DNA of 64,000 bases from Mesorhabditis belari (taxonomy: Eukaryota; Nematoda; Chromadorea; Rhabditida; Rhabditidae). Position 1 is the stretch's first letter. Each line of letters begins with the position of its first letter. The position numbers and the translations under genes are program-made. The notes beneath the pieces were generated by a model. The model was not told the DNA's origin. It was given only the letters and a program-made list of their open reading frames with translations, and did not search any database. Positions 34,934 through 45,500 of this stretch are shown here, in pieces. The stretch is from NCBI GenBank assembly GCA_958450365.1, contig CAUEEP010000730.1, positions 1,226,001 through 1,290,000 of the forward strand, read 5' to 3'.

Positions 34934-37900
34934 TCAATGAAGTTTCTTCTCTTGTCCGATCAGTTTGTACCGAAGCACACCGGATCCCTTCCCAATGAGG
35001 TACTCAAGACGAACATTGTACCAGAGGTATTTGAACCAAACATGGTAGTTTGTCTCATGCCTATATGCACCCTGAAATGATTTTTTTAAAATTAATTACT
35101 TTTAGGTTTTATGTTTTAAGAGCCAAGCTAGTCAAAACTGTCAAGATGTCAAAATTGTGAAGGATTCAAATCTCTAGAATCTTCACAAATTGATTTTCGA
35201 AACTAAAGTATTTTATTGTCAATATAAAGTAAAGAAAGCTTTAATAGAACTTCAATAGAACTCACTGGATATTGATCCAAAACGCCTTTGATCGCCTCAG
35301 TGGCCTCCATGAGATTATAGTGCGGGATTCGCGTGAAGAACATGTGATGAGCAACATGGCCTGCAATTTCAGTACTCTAGTATGTTTAAAGGAGAATCTT
35401 TACCGTCAGTGATGTGATGGAGCAACGTGTCGACGCCGAATCCATAGGTTCGATCGACTGTCTGCACTTGTCCCTTCATGTAGTTCCACTGGCTATCCTC
35501 GTAAACCTAGACAGGATTCTAGTGGAGTGATAGGGTGAGTTTGAAGGGACTAGGCTTACTTGATAGACTGACCAGGTTGTTAGCTTTTTCTACGGTAGGC
35601 TGGCTTTGGTCTGGCAGCCAGCCAGGCACCCTGGTCTAGCTGATCTGGCTGGTTTAGCTGATCTGGCTGGTTTAGCTGATCTGGCTGGTTTAGCTGGTCT
35701 GGCTGGCCTAGCTCGGTTAGCTGGCCTGGCTGGGTTAGCTGGCCTGGCTGGTTTAGCTGTTCAGGCCAACTGGTACTTAAGAAGCTGGCACCTTCTGCAG
35801 GATTTTTCAAATTTACAAAATCCAAGTGATCGATGCGGTTCACTAGCGGCTTGTTCTAGCTCTAGCTTGTTCAAATGACTCACCTCGATTTCCGGATGAG
35901 AATGCTGCATGTAGGTGATGACAACAAGCCACAATCCTTGCCACAAACACGGCATATAGTAGTACCAGAACCATTTCGTGATCGAATAGTCGCAGAAGTA
36001 GAAAGCAACCTAATGACCACTTGTTTAGCTAAAGAGATTTCTGCACAAACCCCCATGCAGAAGAAAACGGCTGACGCGGAAACGGCGCATTTGATTCGCT
36101 CGGTTGTGGTGGTGAAAAGATCGGAGAATGGCCAGAAATGCGATCCATCGGGGAGACCGAGGAATGTGTAGATTGGATTCCATCTAAAAGTTGAAAGAGT
36201 TAGAGATAGGATTGGGTTACTCGAGTAATATCAACTTCAAGTCTTTCTTGATGCTTTACGGGGAGTTAAGGATATCTTTCAAAGCATCCGCCTAACTACA
36301 ATCTTCCTGACAGGACAAGTTCCTGAGTTTCGACTATTGTCCTTAAGCTGTTCCTTAAGCTTTAAGCAGACTGGAACACCTTACTATTTCTGCCCAATTA
36401 CCAGTTCTTCATCCTCTCCTTTGTCTGTCCCTAACAAACAATTTGTGTCAAATGATTGAACGGTTTTCCCCTCTCTTCCCCTCTTTCTTTCCCTCTCTTT
36501 TTCCCTCTTTCTTCCTCTCTTTCTTCCTCTCTTTCTTTCTCTCTTTCTTCCTCCCTTTCTTCCCCTCTTTCTTTCCTCCTTTCAATGGTGCTGTTTGGTG
36601 GACGATTTCTTCATCTCACCCTCAGTAAATCCGTGAAAAATGCTGCCAATGTGACGGGGTTTTCCCCCATTTTCTTCAGTCTTTCAGTCTTTCATTTGCT
36701 TGTCGGATTATTTGCCACGCTTTCTCTTCCAGCTTTCTTTTTTTTACCCCTTTCTTTTTCCCAAATCTTTTCTACTCTCTGCATCAGAGAGGCAATTGGT
36801 TGAGTGGAATTCTAGGGACCAAACTTTTGAAACCATATTGCTCTAGTAATAATCGGCTAATTCAAATTGTTCCCCTGTTTGAGACAAAATGATCTGATAA
36901 CTTTTTCTACCCTTCATTGACTCTTTATCACTTGATTCGATCAGCTCAAAAATTCAAAACATCTTGTTCAGAGCAATGAGCTTCTCCAATTCGAGTTTCC
37001 CCCAAAAATAACTGATCAAAGAAGTTTTCGGATCCGGATCAGCACAACAGTTAACTTAAACGTTTGATCAAAAAATTTCATTTCACCTGAGCAATCCAGA
37101 GATTGGGAACTTCGCAAAGTGCTTCTCGAGAAAGTTCTTTCCCTCATAGTCCTCCTCGGTCACCCATGGATGTCCCTTGTCCTTGGTGATGTGAGAGGTG
37201 TACTAAAGTTGATACTTGTTGAGCACACTAACAATCAGCACTCCCATTTGTTTCCACTTACAATTGGGCTAAATTGTACGGTCTACCGGTGGGCTGCATC
37301 GTATGTAAACTGCTCTTTTAGGCTTGACCTTTCCAACTCATCTATCCCATCTGACATTTCTAACTAATCTATCCCACCTGACCTTTCCAACTCATCTTCC
37401 AAAAATATCCCACCTGATGATGCTGTCGATGGGTCTTCTGCCACGGCCAATACGGAGCCATAATCGGCGCGTGAGCGATGTGTCCACACAAATCATTCAC
37501 CCATTCATAGTTCGAGAAAGTCGTATGCCCGCAATCGTGTCCAATGCAGAACAACGACGCTGCGAACATCCCGATCACCCAACACCTGGAAGAATTCGTT
37601 GAACATTTGAATAGCTACTAAATAGCTACTAAATAGCTACTAAATAGCTACTGAATAGCTACTGAATAGCTACTGAATAGCTACTAAATATTAGGTTGTT
37701 CGGATATAAACGAGCGTTTTAGTAGTCGACAAAATTTACCTTAAAAACAGAAACAACACAGTTTAATCCAAACTCTATTCACCATTATTATGGATTGCTT
37801 CTTGCCATCTTTTGCGCAAAGAATTGATGCGGCTCTTAAAAAACTCAGCCGGCTGTGACTCGAAAAACTTGGTGACCCAATTTTGGATATCTTCACGATT

Positions 37901-38308
37901 TTTGAATTTCTCATTGGCCAAAAAGTTTTGAATCGACCGGAATCAAAGGTAATCTGAGTCCAAAAGGTCAAACAACCTAATAACAACAAATCCGAACAAC
38001 CTAATAGCTACGGCTCAAGTTACAAAGAGTTTAAAGTGAAATCTAAATGATTTCTAAACGAACCATGTGATGTATCCAGCCCATCCATATGCCTCAAAAT
38101 ACGGCAATACCAAATAGCATCCATAGAGAATCACGTAATCGAGCACCAGAAAGAAAAGTGATTTTGGAAGACTCTGCAAAGGATTTTATGAGATTTATTC
38201 TTTAAAAAATTCTTTAAAAAGTTGCTAAAAGTAAATTTGACTCACTTTTTCAAAACAGTGTGCAGGGATTGCCGCCTTGATCTCCTCGATTGACGGGAGC
38301 TTTTGGGG
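34934..38308 (-). CDS. fat-2: Fatty-acid desaturase, FAT-1/FAT-2 (omega-3 / delta-12) class
   Basis: Nine exons with perfect phase: 38308-38246, 38173-38064, 37585-37414, 37202-37087, 36183-36051, 36009-35884, 35506-35404, 35360-35266 and 35071-34934, giving 351 residues to the stop. The first, short coding exon (about 20 residues in relatives) was not found upstream. The three diiron histidine boxes are present: HDCGH (in [12 protein letters not shown]), HRQHH (in WQKTHRQHH) and HVAHH near the C-terminus. Hydrophobic stretches between them suit a four-pass ER membrane enzyme that introduces a double bond into acyl chains using cytochrome b5. The HDCGH box separates it from delta-9 (FAT-5/6/7) and front-end (FAT-3/4) desaturases. 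Whether it is delta-12 (FAT-2) or omega-3 (FAT-1) cannot be settled from motifs; FAT-2 is favoured by general resemblance. A deleted mariner sits in its second intron and a minisatellite in another. Confidence 0.9.
35625..35765. repeat. Minisatellite in desaturase intron
   Basis: Tandem TTTAGCTGATCTGGCTGG (18 bp) units with GTTAGCTGGCCTGGCTGG variants, between the exons 36009-35884 and 35506-35404. Confidence 0.9.
36465..36580. repeat. Pyrimidine repeat in desaturase intron
   Basis: CTCTTTCTTCCT-type units on the plus strand. Confidence 0.9.
37608..37690. repeat. Minisatellite, 12-bp unit, abutting a mariner
   Basis: Seven units of AATAGCTACTAA/GA end exactly at the TA border of the mariner remnant at 37691. 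Confidence 0.9.
37691..38004 (-). mobile_element. Internally deleted mariner element in desaturase intron
   Basis: Terminal repeats TTAGGTTGTTCGGATATAAA and ...TCCGAACAACCTAA, flanked by TA. On the minus strand a frame reads the mariner C-terminus ([36 protein letters not shown], stop). Everything before it is deleted. Its ends differ from the copy at 33.59 kb, so it is a second mariner subfamily. Confidence 0.9.
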
Positions 38309-38516
38309 CTAAATGGAAATTGATTTTCCATTGATTTTCCATTGATTTTTCTTTCTTATTTAGCTGTTTTCTAAAGGTTTATTTTAGAAAAAGATAGAGA
38401 TAGAGAAAAGAGAAGAAGAAAAAGAAAAAGGTACCGTAATCCTCTCCTGTTTTATGTAATTTTAATTTTATCTACTCATCAGATCTGACTTTCATTTTAA
38501 AAGCTATCCGAGTAAG

Positions 38517-38741
38517 CTACGATAACTTTCTCCTGAACACTTTTTAGAAAAGGCTTTTGCCTTGAAAATTCTAACTTGTTCTTCAAGCCATTACTTGATT
38601 CCGGAACTATTGCATTTCAAATTACTGCCAAATTACTACGATAACTTTCTCCTGAACACTTTTTAGGAAAAGCTTTTGCCTTGAAAAAAGCCTGGTTAAA
38701 GCCATTACTTGATTCCGGAACTATTGCATTTCAAATTCCTA
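38517..38741. repeat. Tandem duplication, 119-bp unit, two copies
   Basis: CTACGATAACTTTCTCCTGA ... CCATTACTTGATTCCGGAAC occurs at 38517 and again at 38636 with few changes, just upstream of the desaturase exons, possibly in its first intron or promoter. Confidence 0.88.
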
Positions 38742-39344
38742 CCAAAAATCCAAATTACTGGCCAATCTGTGACTAAAATAACTCAAATGTCACCTGTTTC
38801 TTTCTTTGCCCCCACAAAAAAAAGCTCAGATCATCTTTTGGAATTCGAAAAGATAAAGATAACAAAAAGGAGGGCAAAGTTTACCAAAAAGTTTCACGGT
38901 TTCACGGTGTTCACGATATGGAATTTTTCACAAAAAAGAACAACCCATTCCCTTTCCCCTCTATTTTCTCTCGGATCTCTGCGTCTTTTTTTTTGATACA
39001 CTCAAAAACGACAGCAAAGAACAGCTACATAGTGTTTAGCTGGGGGATATTTTAGACAGATAATTGAATATGAAACTCAAAGACAACCATTGTAGTGAAG
39101 GCTTTAATGGAGTCAAGAAAATTCCTCGAAATTTCGAAAGTTTTCTTCGTAAACAAGTGCTAGATTTTACTTTTGTTGGCAGTTTTTGGTAAACAAACGT
39201 GCAAAACAAAAATTTTGAACACGGAAATTTATCTTTGAAAAAAAAGGAAAGAAGGATCTTTTTAAACTTTTTAAAAACTACATCTAAACATCGTGAATTT
39301 CCAATAGTAACTTTGATATGTTTATGTCGGTATAGACTATAGAT

Positions 39345-39750
39345 AGTTCCTATTTAGTTCCTTTTTGGTTACTGTATGGTTCCTATTAAGTTCCTATTAA
39401 GTTCCCATTTAGTTCCTATTTAGTTCCTATTAAGTTCCCATTTAGTTCCTATTAGGTTCCTATTTAGTTCCTATTAGGTTCCTATTAAGTTCCCATTTAG
39501 TTCCTATTTAGTTCCTATTTAGTTCCTATTAAGTTCCCATTTAGTTCCCATTTAGTTCCTATTAAGTTCCTATTAAGTTCCCATTTAGTTCCTATTTAGT
39601 TCCTATTTAGTTCCTATTAGGTTCCTATTTAGTTCCTATTTAGTTCCTATTTAGTTCCTATTTAGTTCCTATTTAGTTCCTATTTAGTTCCTATTAGGTT
39701 CCTATTAAGTTCCTATTAGGTTCCCATTTAGTTCCTATTTAGTTCCTAAA
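39345..39750. repeat. Minisatellite, about 10-bp unit
   Basis: About forty units of TTAGTTCCTA with TTAAGTTCC and TTAGGTTCC variants. The same motif appears briefly at 62145-62190. Confidence 0.95.
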
Positions 39751-40024
39751 GGCTTGAGTTAAGGCTTTAGAAGTCCTTGATCATCCTTGATGAATTGCTC
39801 GATTTAACCACATTTACAACAAAGTCATTTTTGAATTGGCTGCCATTTTGGGCTATTTATAATAGCTGTAGATCTGAAAATTTGTAACCGGCATAGAGAA
39901 TTTGAATCCCTTATTAATTTTTGGAGGGATCTTTAATTTCCAAGCCAATACGGTTATCACAAAACTCTTTAAAACTTGGGTTATTAAACCAAATCAGAGA
40001 AAAGAAAGAGCCAAACCGAATTTA

Positions 40025-40400
40025 GATTTTGTTCTTTATCCCTTTATCGTGTGCCAGAAGCCCCGCGATTATGAAACATGAAATTTTTTGCACATCTTTT
40101 TTCCTTCTAGATTTGGGGTTGCACTTGGGTAATTAAATCGAATAAAATATCCAAAAATAGAGCAATTTTTTTAAAAACCTAATAACGGCTCCAAGTTCCA
40201 AGTTCCAGAGAAAAAAAAGAGCGAAACCGGGTCTAGGTTTTGTCCCTTTCTTTCTTTATCCCTTTATCGTGTGCCAGAAGGCGTGCGATTACGTAAACAT
40301 TAAATTTTTTGCTTTGTCTTGCACATTTGTCTTTTTTTTTCCTTCTGACACACAGCGCTGGGGTTTGGGGTTGCACTTGGGTAATTAAACCGAATAAAAT
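40025..40400. repeat. Dispersed repeat with core GGGTAATTAAACCGA, two copies
   Basis: Two direct copies, each beginning CTTTATCGTGTGCCAGAAG and ending GGGGTTGCACTTGGGTAATT then AA(A/T)CGAATAAAATATCC. The ends are the reverse complement of the cores at 4.8 and 5.3 kb. The second copy has an inverted repeat GTGTGCCAGAAGG / CCTTCTGACACAC. Confidence 0.7.
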
Positions 40401-41575
40401 ATCCAAAAAAATAGAGTCATTTTCTTTAAAAACTAATCAGAAATCCAAATTCCTTGACCCCGAAAATCCCTGATGCAAATTTTAAGCTCATTTTAAGCTT
40501 TTAAGCTCATTTTCAGCTCACGGACAACAACTTTGTGCTACTTTAAGGCAAATATTGATAAGCTGTACTCAAAGTATGAGCTTAGGATTGAAAATAGAAT
40601 AAATCAAAGCGTAGGCTGTGTAAGAGTTAAGTTCTGAGATTTGATGCCTTGCTCTGGAGTCATTTGGATCTGGATAAGATCTAGATCTGGAGTTAAAAGT
40701 TGACTGAATAACCCTGAAAGCTGTAAAAAGCCATTTATGGCATAGAATAAACAAAGATTTATTTAACTTTAGCATAAAATCAAACCTTTTTTGTGTCCTG
40801 TTTAAGAAGAGTGGTTGAGGAGACCATTCTTCAAAAAATACAGGCAAATGTGGGGGGGCCGTGATGTGGAGGAGCCTTTTCAGAGTCCAGAGGCGATGCG
40901 AGGGAAAAGATGGGGTGATCGCGGGTCGGGAAAAGGGGAAAAAGAGCTGTCTGACTGTTCTTTTCCCTCCCTTTTCCCCTTTTTCTCTCTTCTCTTTCCC
41001 AATTTTTGATAGAATGACCGCTGCGAACGAGCGATGCCGATTTTCCCGCACCTTTTGCACTTTGAACACTTTGAACACTCTCTAGCAGAGAAAAGAAAAG
41101 CACAAATCACTCCAGTTTTGATAGAAGAACTTTGAACTAATCTTTAAGTAATGTAAGTAATCATTTGTGCCCGACGAGCATTTTGTTTTAATGAAGTTTA
41201 TGCAAAAAATGACATTATCCAAGTTTCCGAGCCGAGATCAAGTAGAGATCGAGTAGAGAAGCCTTCAAAACAACCTACAGCACTCTGTGATTACGATTAC
41301 TAATCTGTAAGTAATGTAAGTAAAGCTGTAAACTGTAAACAAAACTGTAAACAAATCTGTAAGCTTAACTTGTTAAAGTTCTTAATTTTTCTATTCCCAA
41401 TTCTGAAAGCTTTAGCCAAATTCAGTAGAAAGTTTATTGCAAAAAGAAAAACGAAATCACAAATCTCTTTTTAGAGGTCTTTGGAACATTTTTAAAGAAA
41501 CCCGTGAAATAATGTTAAAGCCAAATGCAAAAGAATTATTGATTCAATCATATTGAACACATTGAAATGACTAGA

Positions 41576-41781
41576 ATGCGTTTCTCGAATTCTATGAAAC
41601 AAGAGCAACAGAAAGAGAAGCAATATTTTCTCTTTACGAATTGAGTACTAGTACTAGTACTAATATACAAGTACTCAATTCTTAAAGAGTACTAATATAC
41701 AAGTACTAGTACTCAATTCTTAAAGAGAAAATCTTGCTTCTCTTTCTGTTGCTCTCGTTTCATAAAATTCGAGAAACGCAT
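41576..41781. repeat. Palindrome, about 90-bp arms
   Basis: Left arm from ATGCGTTTCTCGAATTCTAT to the TACTAGTACTAGTAC centre; the right arm is its near-exact complement ending GAATTCGAGAAACGCAT-like. MITE-like foldback. Confidence 0.9.
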
Positions 41782-41996
41782 CATTGGAGTGATGCTTCGA
41801 CGCTTGAAAAATTTCGATGAAGACGCGCTTGATTGTGGGGACTGACTTGAGGCTTTTGGTGAAGGCTTTTGCGATGACGATTCACTCAGTTTTGACTCAA
41901 CGCTCTGTAATTGTTTGTTCTTTTGTCAAAGATTGAAAAATGATTGATAATCAAACGCTAGACATCGCAAGAATACTTAAATTAAGCTGAATTTTG

Positions 41997-42180
41997 GGGG
42001 TAGGCTAATTTCCGAAATTTTTGTTTGCGCAACTCACCATAACTTTCTTTTAAGTGGACCAATCTTTAAGATTTTGGTGTCATTTTGTAGATCTCAATAA
42101 CTGCAACAAAATGAAACCAAAATCTTAAAGATTGGTCCACTTAGAAGAAAGTTATGACAAGTTGCGGAAATTAGCCTACC
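41997..42180. repeat. Palindromic MITE family C, full copy
   Basis: Arms of about 85 bp: GGTAGGCTAATTTCC at the left and GGAAATTAGCCTACC at the right, centre GTAGATCTCAATAACTGC. The solo copy is at 2806-2937. Confidence 0.9.
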
Positions 42181-42589
42181 ACGAATTTTCCTTACTTACT
42201 TTACCGTTTGAATACTTCTGGCTGGATTTTGAAACTAAAGATATTCAGCTGAATCGAAATCTGTCTAATAAAAGAAATGTAAACGTTTTTACGATATTCT
42301 ATCTGTTTATGTCTTTCATTTGAATAAAACCCCAAAATCTTTCAAAAAGGTTATCGAACGCTCCGCCGCTTTTGTCATTGGTCTAACTTTGAGCTTAAAT
42401 TTCTTGATGTTGGGTTGTTCAGTTGAAATATTCTTGATATCATTGGATACACCAAGTCTTTCTCTGTCGATTTGTGCAAAAACTATTTAAATTGAACAGC
42501 CGAACACCAAGATATTTGAGTTCAAAGTTGGATTGTCGATGGGGAAGGAGCGAGCGCGGATCAAATCACCCAAAATCCTTCAGAAAATT

Positions 42590-45500
42590 TCAAAATTCTG
42601 TGAAAACCTGTGAATGTGAGCCCACGGGGAAATGAGACATAAAAACTAGGGTTAAAAGTTCAAAATCTCCGAATAACTTTGAAAAATGAGAGCCAAAAAA
42701 CTGTACCGGATTGGCAGCTGGGGTCGACTTCGCTGCTCCATTTTGCTGCTTATTTTGCTGCTTTTGCGAAGTCGATTGTACTTCCACCTTCACTTTTTTC
42801 ACTTCAACAATATTCTCAATTAACTATATAGATTGTAAACTATTTGTAAACTATATTTGCTTCTCACCGGATCTGATGGCGGTGAATGGGAGAACTCGGC
42901 TCTCTCGAAGCGATCCAACAGGCGACTGCTTCGCTGAAACTTTCAAGTTAAGCAAATTGAAAGGAAGAAAAGAAATCCACCGTTTTGATTGATTCAAATT
43001 CTAAGGTAGAAAACTTTTTCTACCTTAAAAGCTTCAGCCCGAAAATGCTCTTGTTTTGCCGTCTCAACTTTGATCCATTGCGGCACATCTGGGACAGCCG
43101 AGTCGACAAGAGCTCTCACTCCCAACATCACATGCTCTAACACCACCACGATCACAATCTAAATTTTGTATTTACAAAGATAAATCTAGAAAACATCATT
43201 ATTATATACCGTATTCTCTCTAATAATAGTGCACTCTTTAATAGTAGTGCACTCTTTAATGGTAGTACACTCTTTAATAGTATTGCGGTCCGAGAGGGGG
43301 TTGAAAAAATAGTAGTGTACCCACGAAAATTTGAATTTCTGGTGCTTCTTTCTCATCTAAACCTTTTTGACTTTATGTTTATGTGACATTCAAGCAAGCA
43401 GGCTTTTTTTATTCATTTATTAACTATTTCTTCACATGAAAAAGTTAGGAAAAAATCTAAAATTGTTGTGCAAAGGGCAAAAACATCTTTTCGTTGTTTG
43501 TCAAGACACAAATTGTCAACTCGCCGGCCCACAACTGTATGTCAAAAGGAGCCAAAGGAGTACGTGAAAGAGTTGCAAGAATTTTTGGAACAAATCTTAT
43601 ATCTGTCTTACTTTGGTAAATGATAAAACTCTCTAATAGTAGTGCACTCTCTAATAGTATTGCGGTCCGAGAGGGGGTTGAAAAAATAGTAGTGCGCACT
43701 ACTATTAGAGAGAATACGGTAGGTCTATATTGTTTTTTGTTTTACCTGCGAAGCCCAGCTGAGCTCGGGCCAGATGCGCTGCACGAGACCCGATTGACCG
43801 ATGAGTGCACAATTCACCATCACTCCCAGCGTTCCCAAAAGCTGAAAGATCGTTTTTAAATGTAAAATTCGATTTCTAGGAGCTTTAGAATCTTTAGATC
43901 CTTTAGATATAATCTTTAGAATATCAAGATCCATATCTTTTTCTAAAATTCAGCTTGTTACCTGCATTGAGTATTGCCACGCTCCAATATCGCGAACTCG
44001 TCGCCCAAATGGCCTTTGCACTGTGTTACAAAGCTGAAAATTTATTTTATATTATCTAAATTATAAATTATTTCATTCAAATATGATTAGATTTAAAAAA
44101 TTTTCTTTAAAAAACGATTTCACCTTAAAAGCATCGACTCGAATCTCGATCAAGTTGTTGACAAGCGCGCAAACGGCCGCTAATGGGAAAGCCGGTGAAA
44201 AAAGAAGTACATAGCCAAACTAAAGACAAAAAAACATTCTTAAATCAATAAAGCTCAAACAAGATCACCCAAAATTTTATGAAATTGTTTTTACTTGAAT
44301 GAACATCTCCAAATAGTCGTCAAGTGGGCGCTCATAGACACTCATCAGACTCTCCAATTCAGCTTGAGTTACTTGAACGCCTAGAAATTGCCTAGAATTA
44401 TTGAATAGTGAAGACATTAAGAAAATAGATTATAAAGAATGAAAAGGTTATCAAAATTAGATTAAAATTAGATTAAATGATCAAAATTAGATTAAAATTA
44501 GATTAAATGATCAAAATTAGATCAAAATTAGATTAAATGAACAAAATTAGATCAAAATTAGATCAAATTCAATAGAAGCCAACCTTCAGCATGTGGTACA
44601 AATTCTGGTAGTGGAAGTCGAGGAGATCTCATCGTTTTTAACGTCTCTTTCTGAAATTTCTGAAATTTTAAACATTTTTAAGATATCACATATTTCAAAT
44701 TACCATAGATGAATTGTTATTCAATTTTTCTGTAACTGATTCATCTTCATCACTCGGTGATCTCTCTTTCAAGAGCCTTTGCCGAATGATCGTTGATGGT
44801 GATTGATCGGTCGAGAGTTGAGGTGGAGAAGGCTAAATAGGCTAAATGAGTTTTCGTTTTATCTATCAATATTATTATCAGCTATTAGATAATATTTTAT
44901 CCATCAATATCACCATAATGATTCTAATAGAAGCACCTAGTCGCTTTTCTCAGTAATTCATTTTCTTTTTTCCTTTTTTCTAAGCGCCCATCTTTTCTTA
45001 AGATGCATGTTTAGTGTCAAAATATAGCTGAGATTCAGGGCTATCGTTTGATACCTAAAAGAAAACTGTAGCTTAAAATGGCGCTGATAACGAGGCGCTT
45101 AAAGTTAGACTATGTGATGATCCGGCATGATGTCATTATGGTCGTTATTATCATTCCCATTATCATTAGCGGGTGCTCCTATAAGAATAATTACAGTATA
45201 TTATAATAAAATCGACTTTCTCTATAATGGAATAAGCCAAAAAATCCTTCCGTTATTTAGAGTGCCGCTAGCTATAGCTTAGCGTCGGCCGGGACCAAAA
45301 TTCCATTCCATTATATAGAGTTTCGTTAAAGAGAGACTGTATAATATGATATTATCAGCAACTCTAAGCCTATTTTACTTTGCAGTTTATCTGAACAATC
45401 CCCTCACCGGATCCGATCTACTCGCCTCGCTCTCACTCTCATTCCTCTTCCGTCGGATCTCTTGCACGTGTCGACGAAGCGTGTCATCGCTCATCGATCG

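Larger units (their letters stand above)
38742..42589. other. Intergenic region with repeats and palindromes
   Basis: The missing first desaturase exon may lie at the left. It holds a 10-bp minisatellite (39345-39750), two reversed copies of the TCGGTTTAATTACCC repeat (40025-40150 and 40255-40400), a palindrome (41576-41781), a palindromic family C MITE (41997-42180) and an imperfect inverted repeat (42385-42530). A 170-codon minus-strand frame at 40569-41078 is not supported as a gene. Confidence 0.6.

Noticed and set aside
40569..41078. 170-codon open frame on the minus strand between desaturase and ANO8-type genes
   Set aside because: Composition is Lys/Arg/Phe/Ser-biased, overlapping frames on both strands are open too, and no motif or splice context supports coding.
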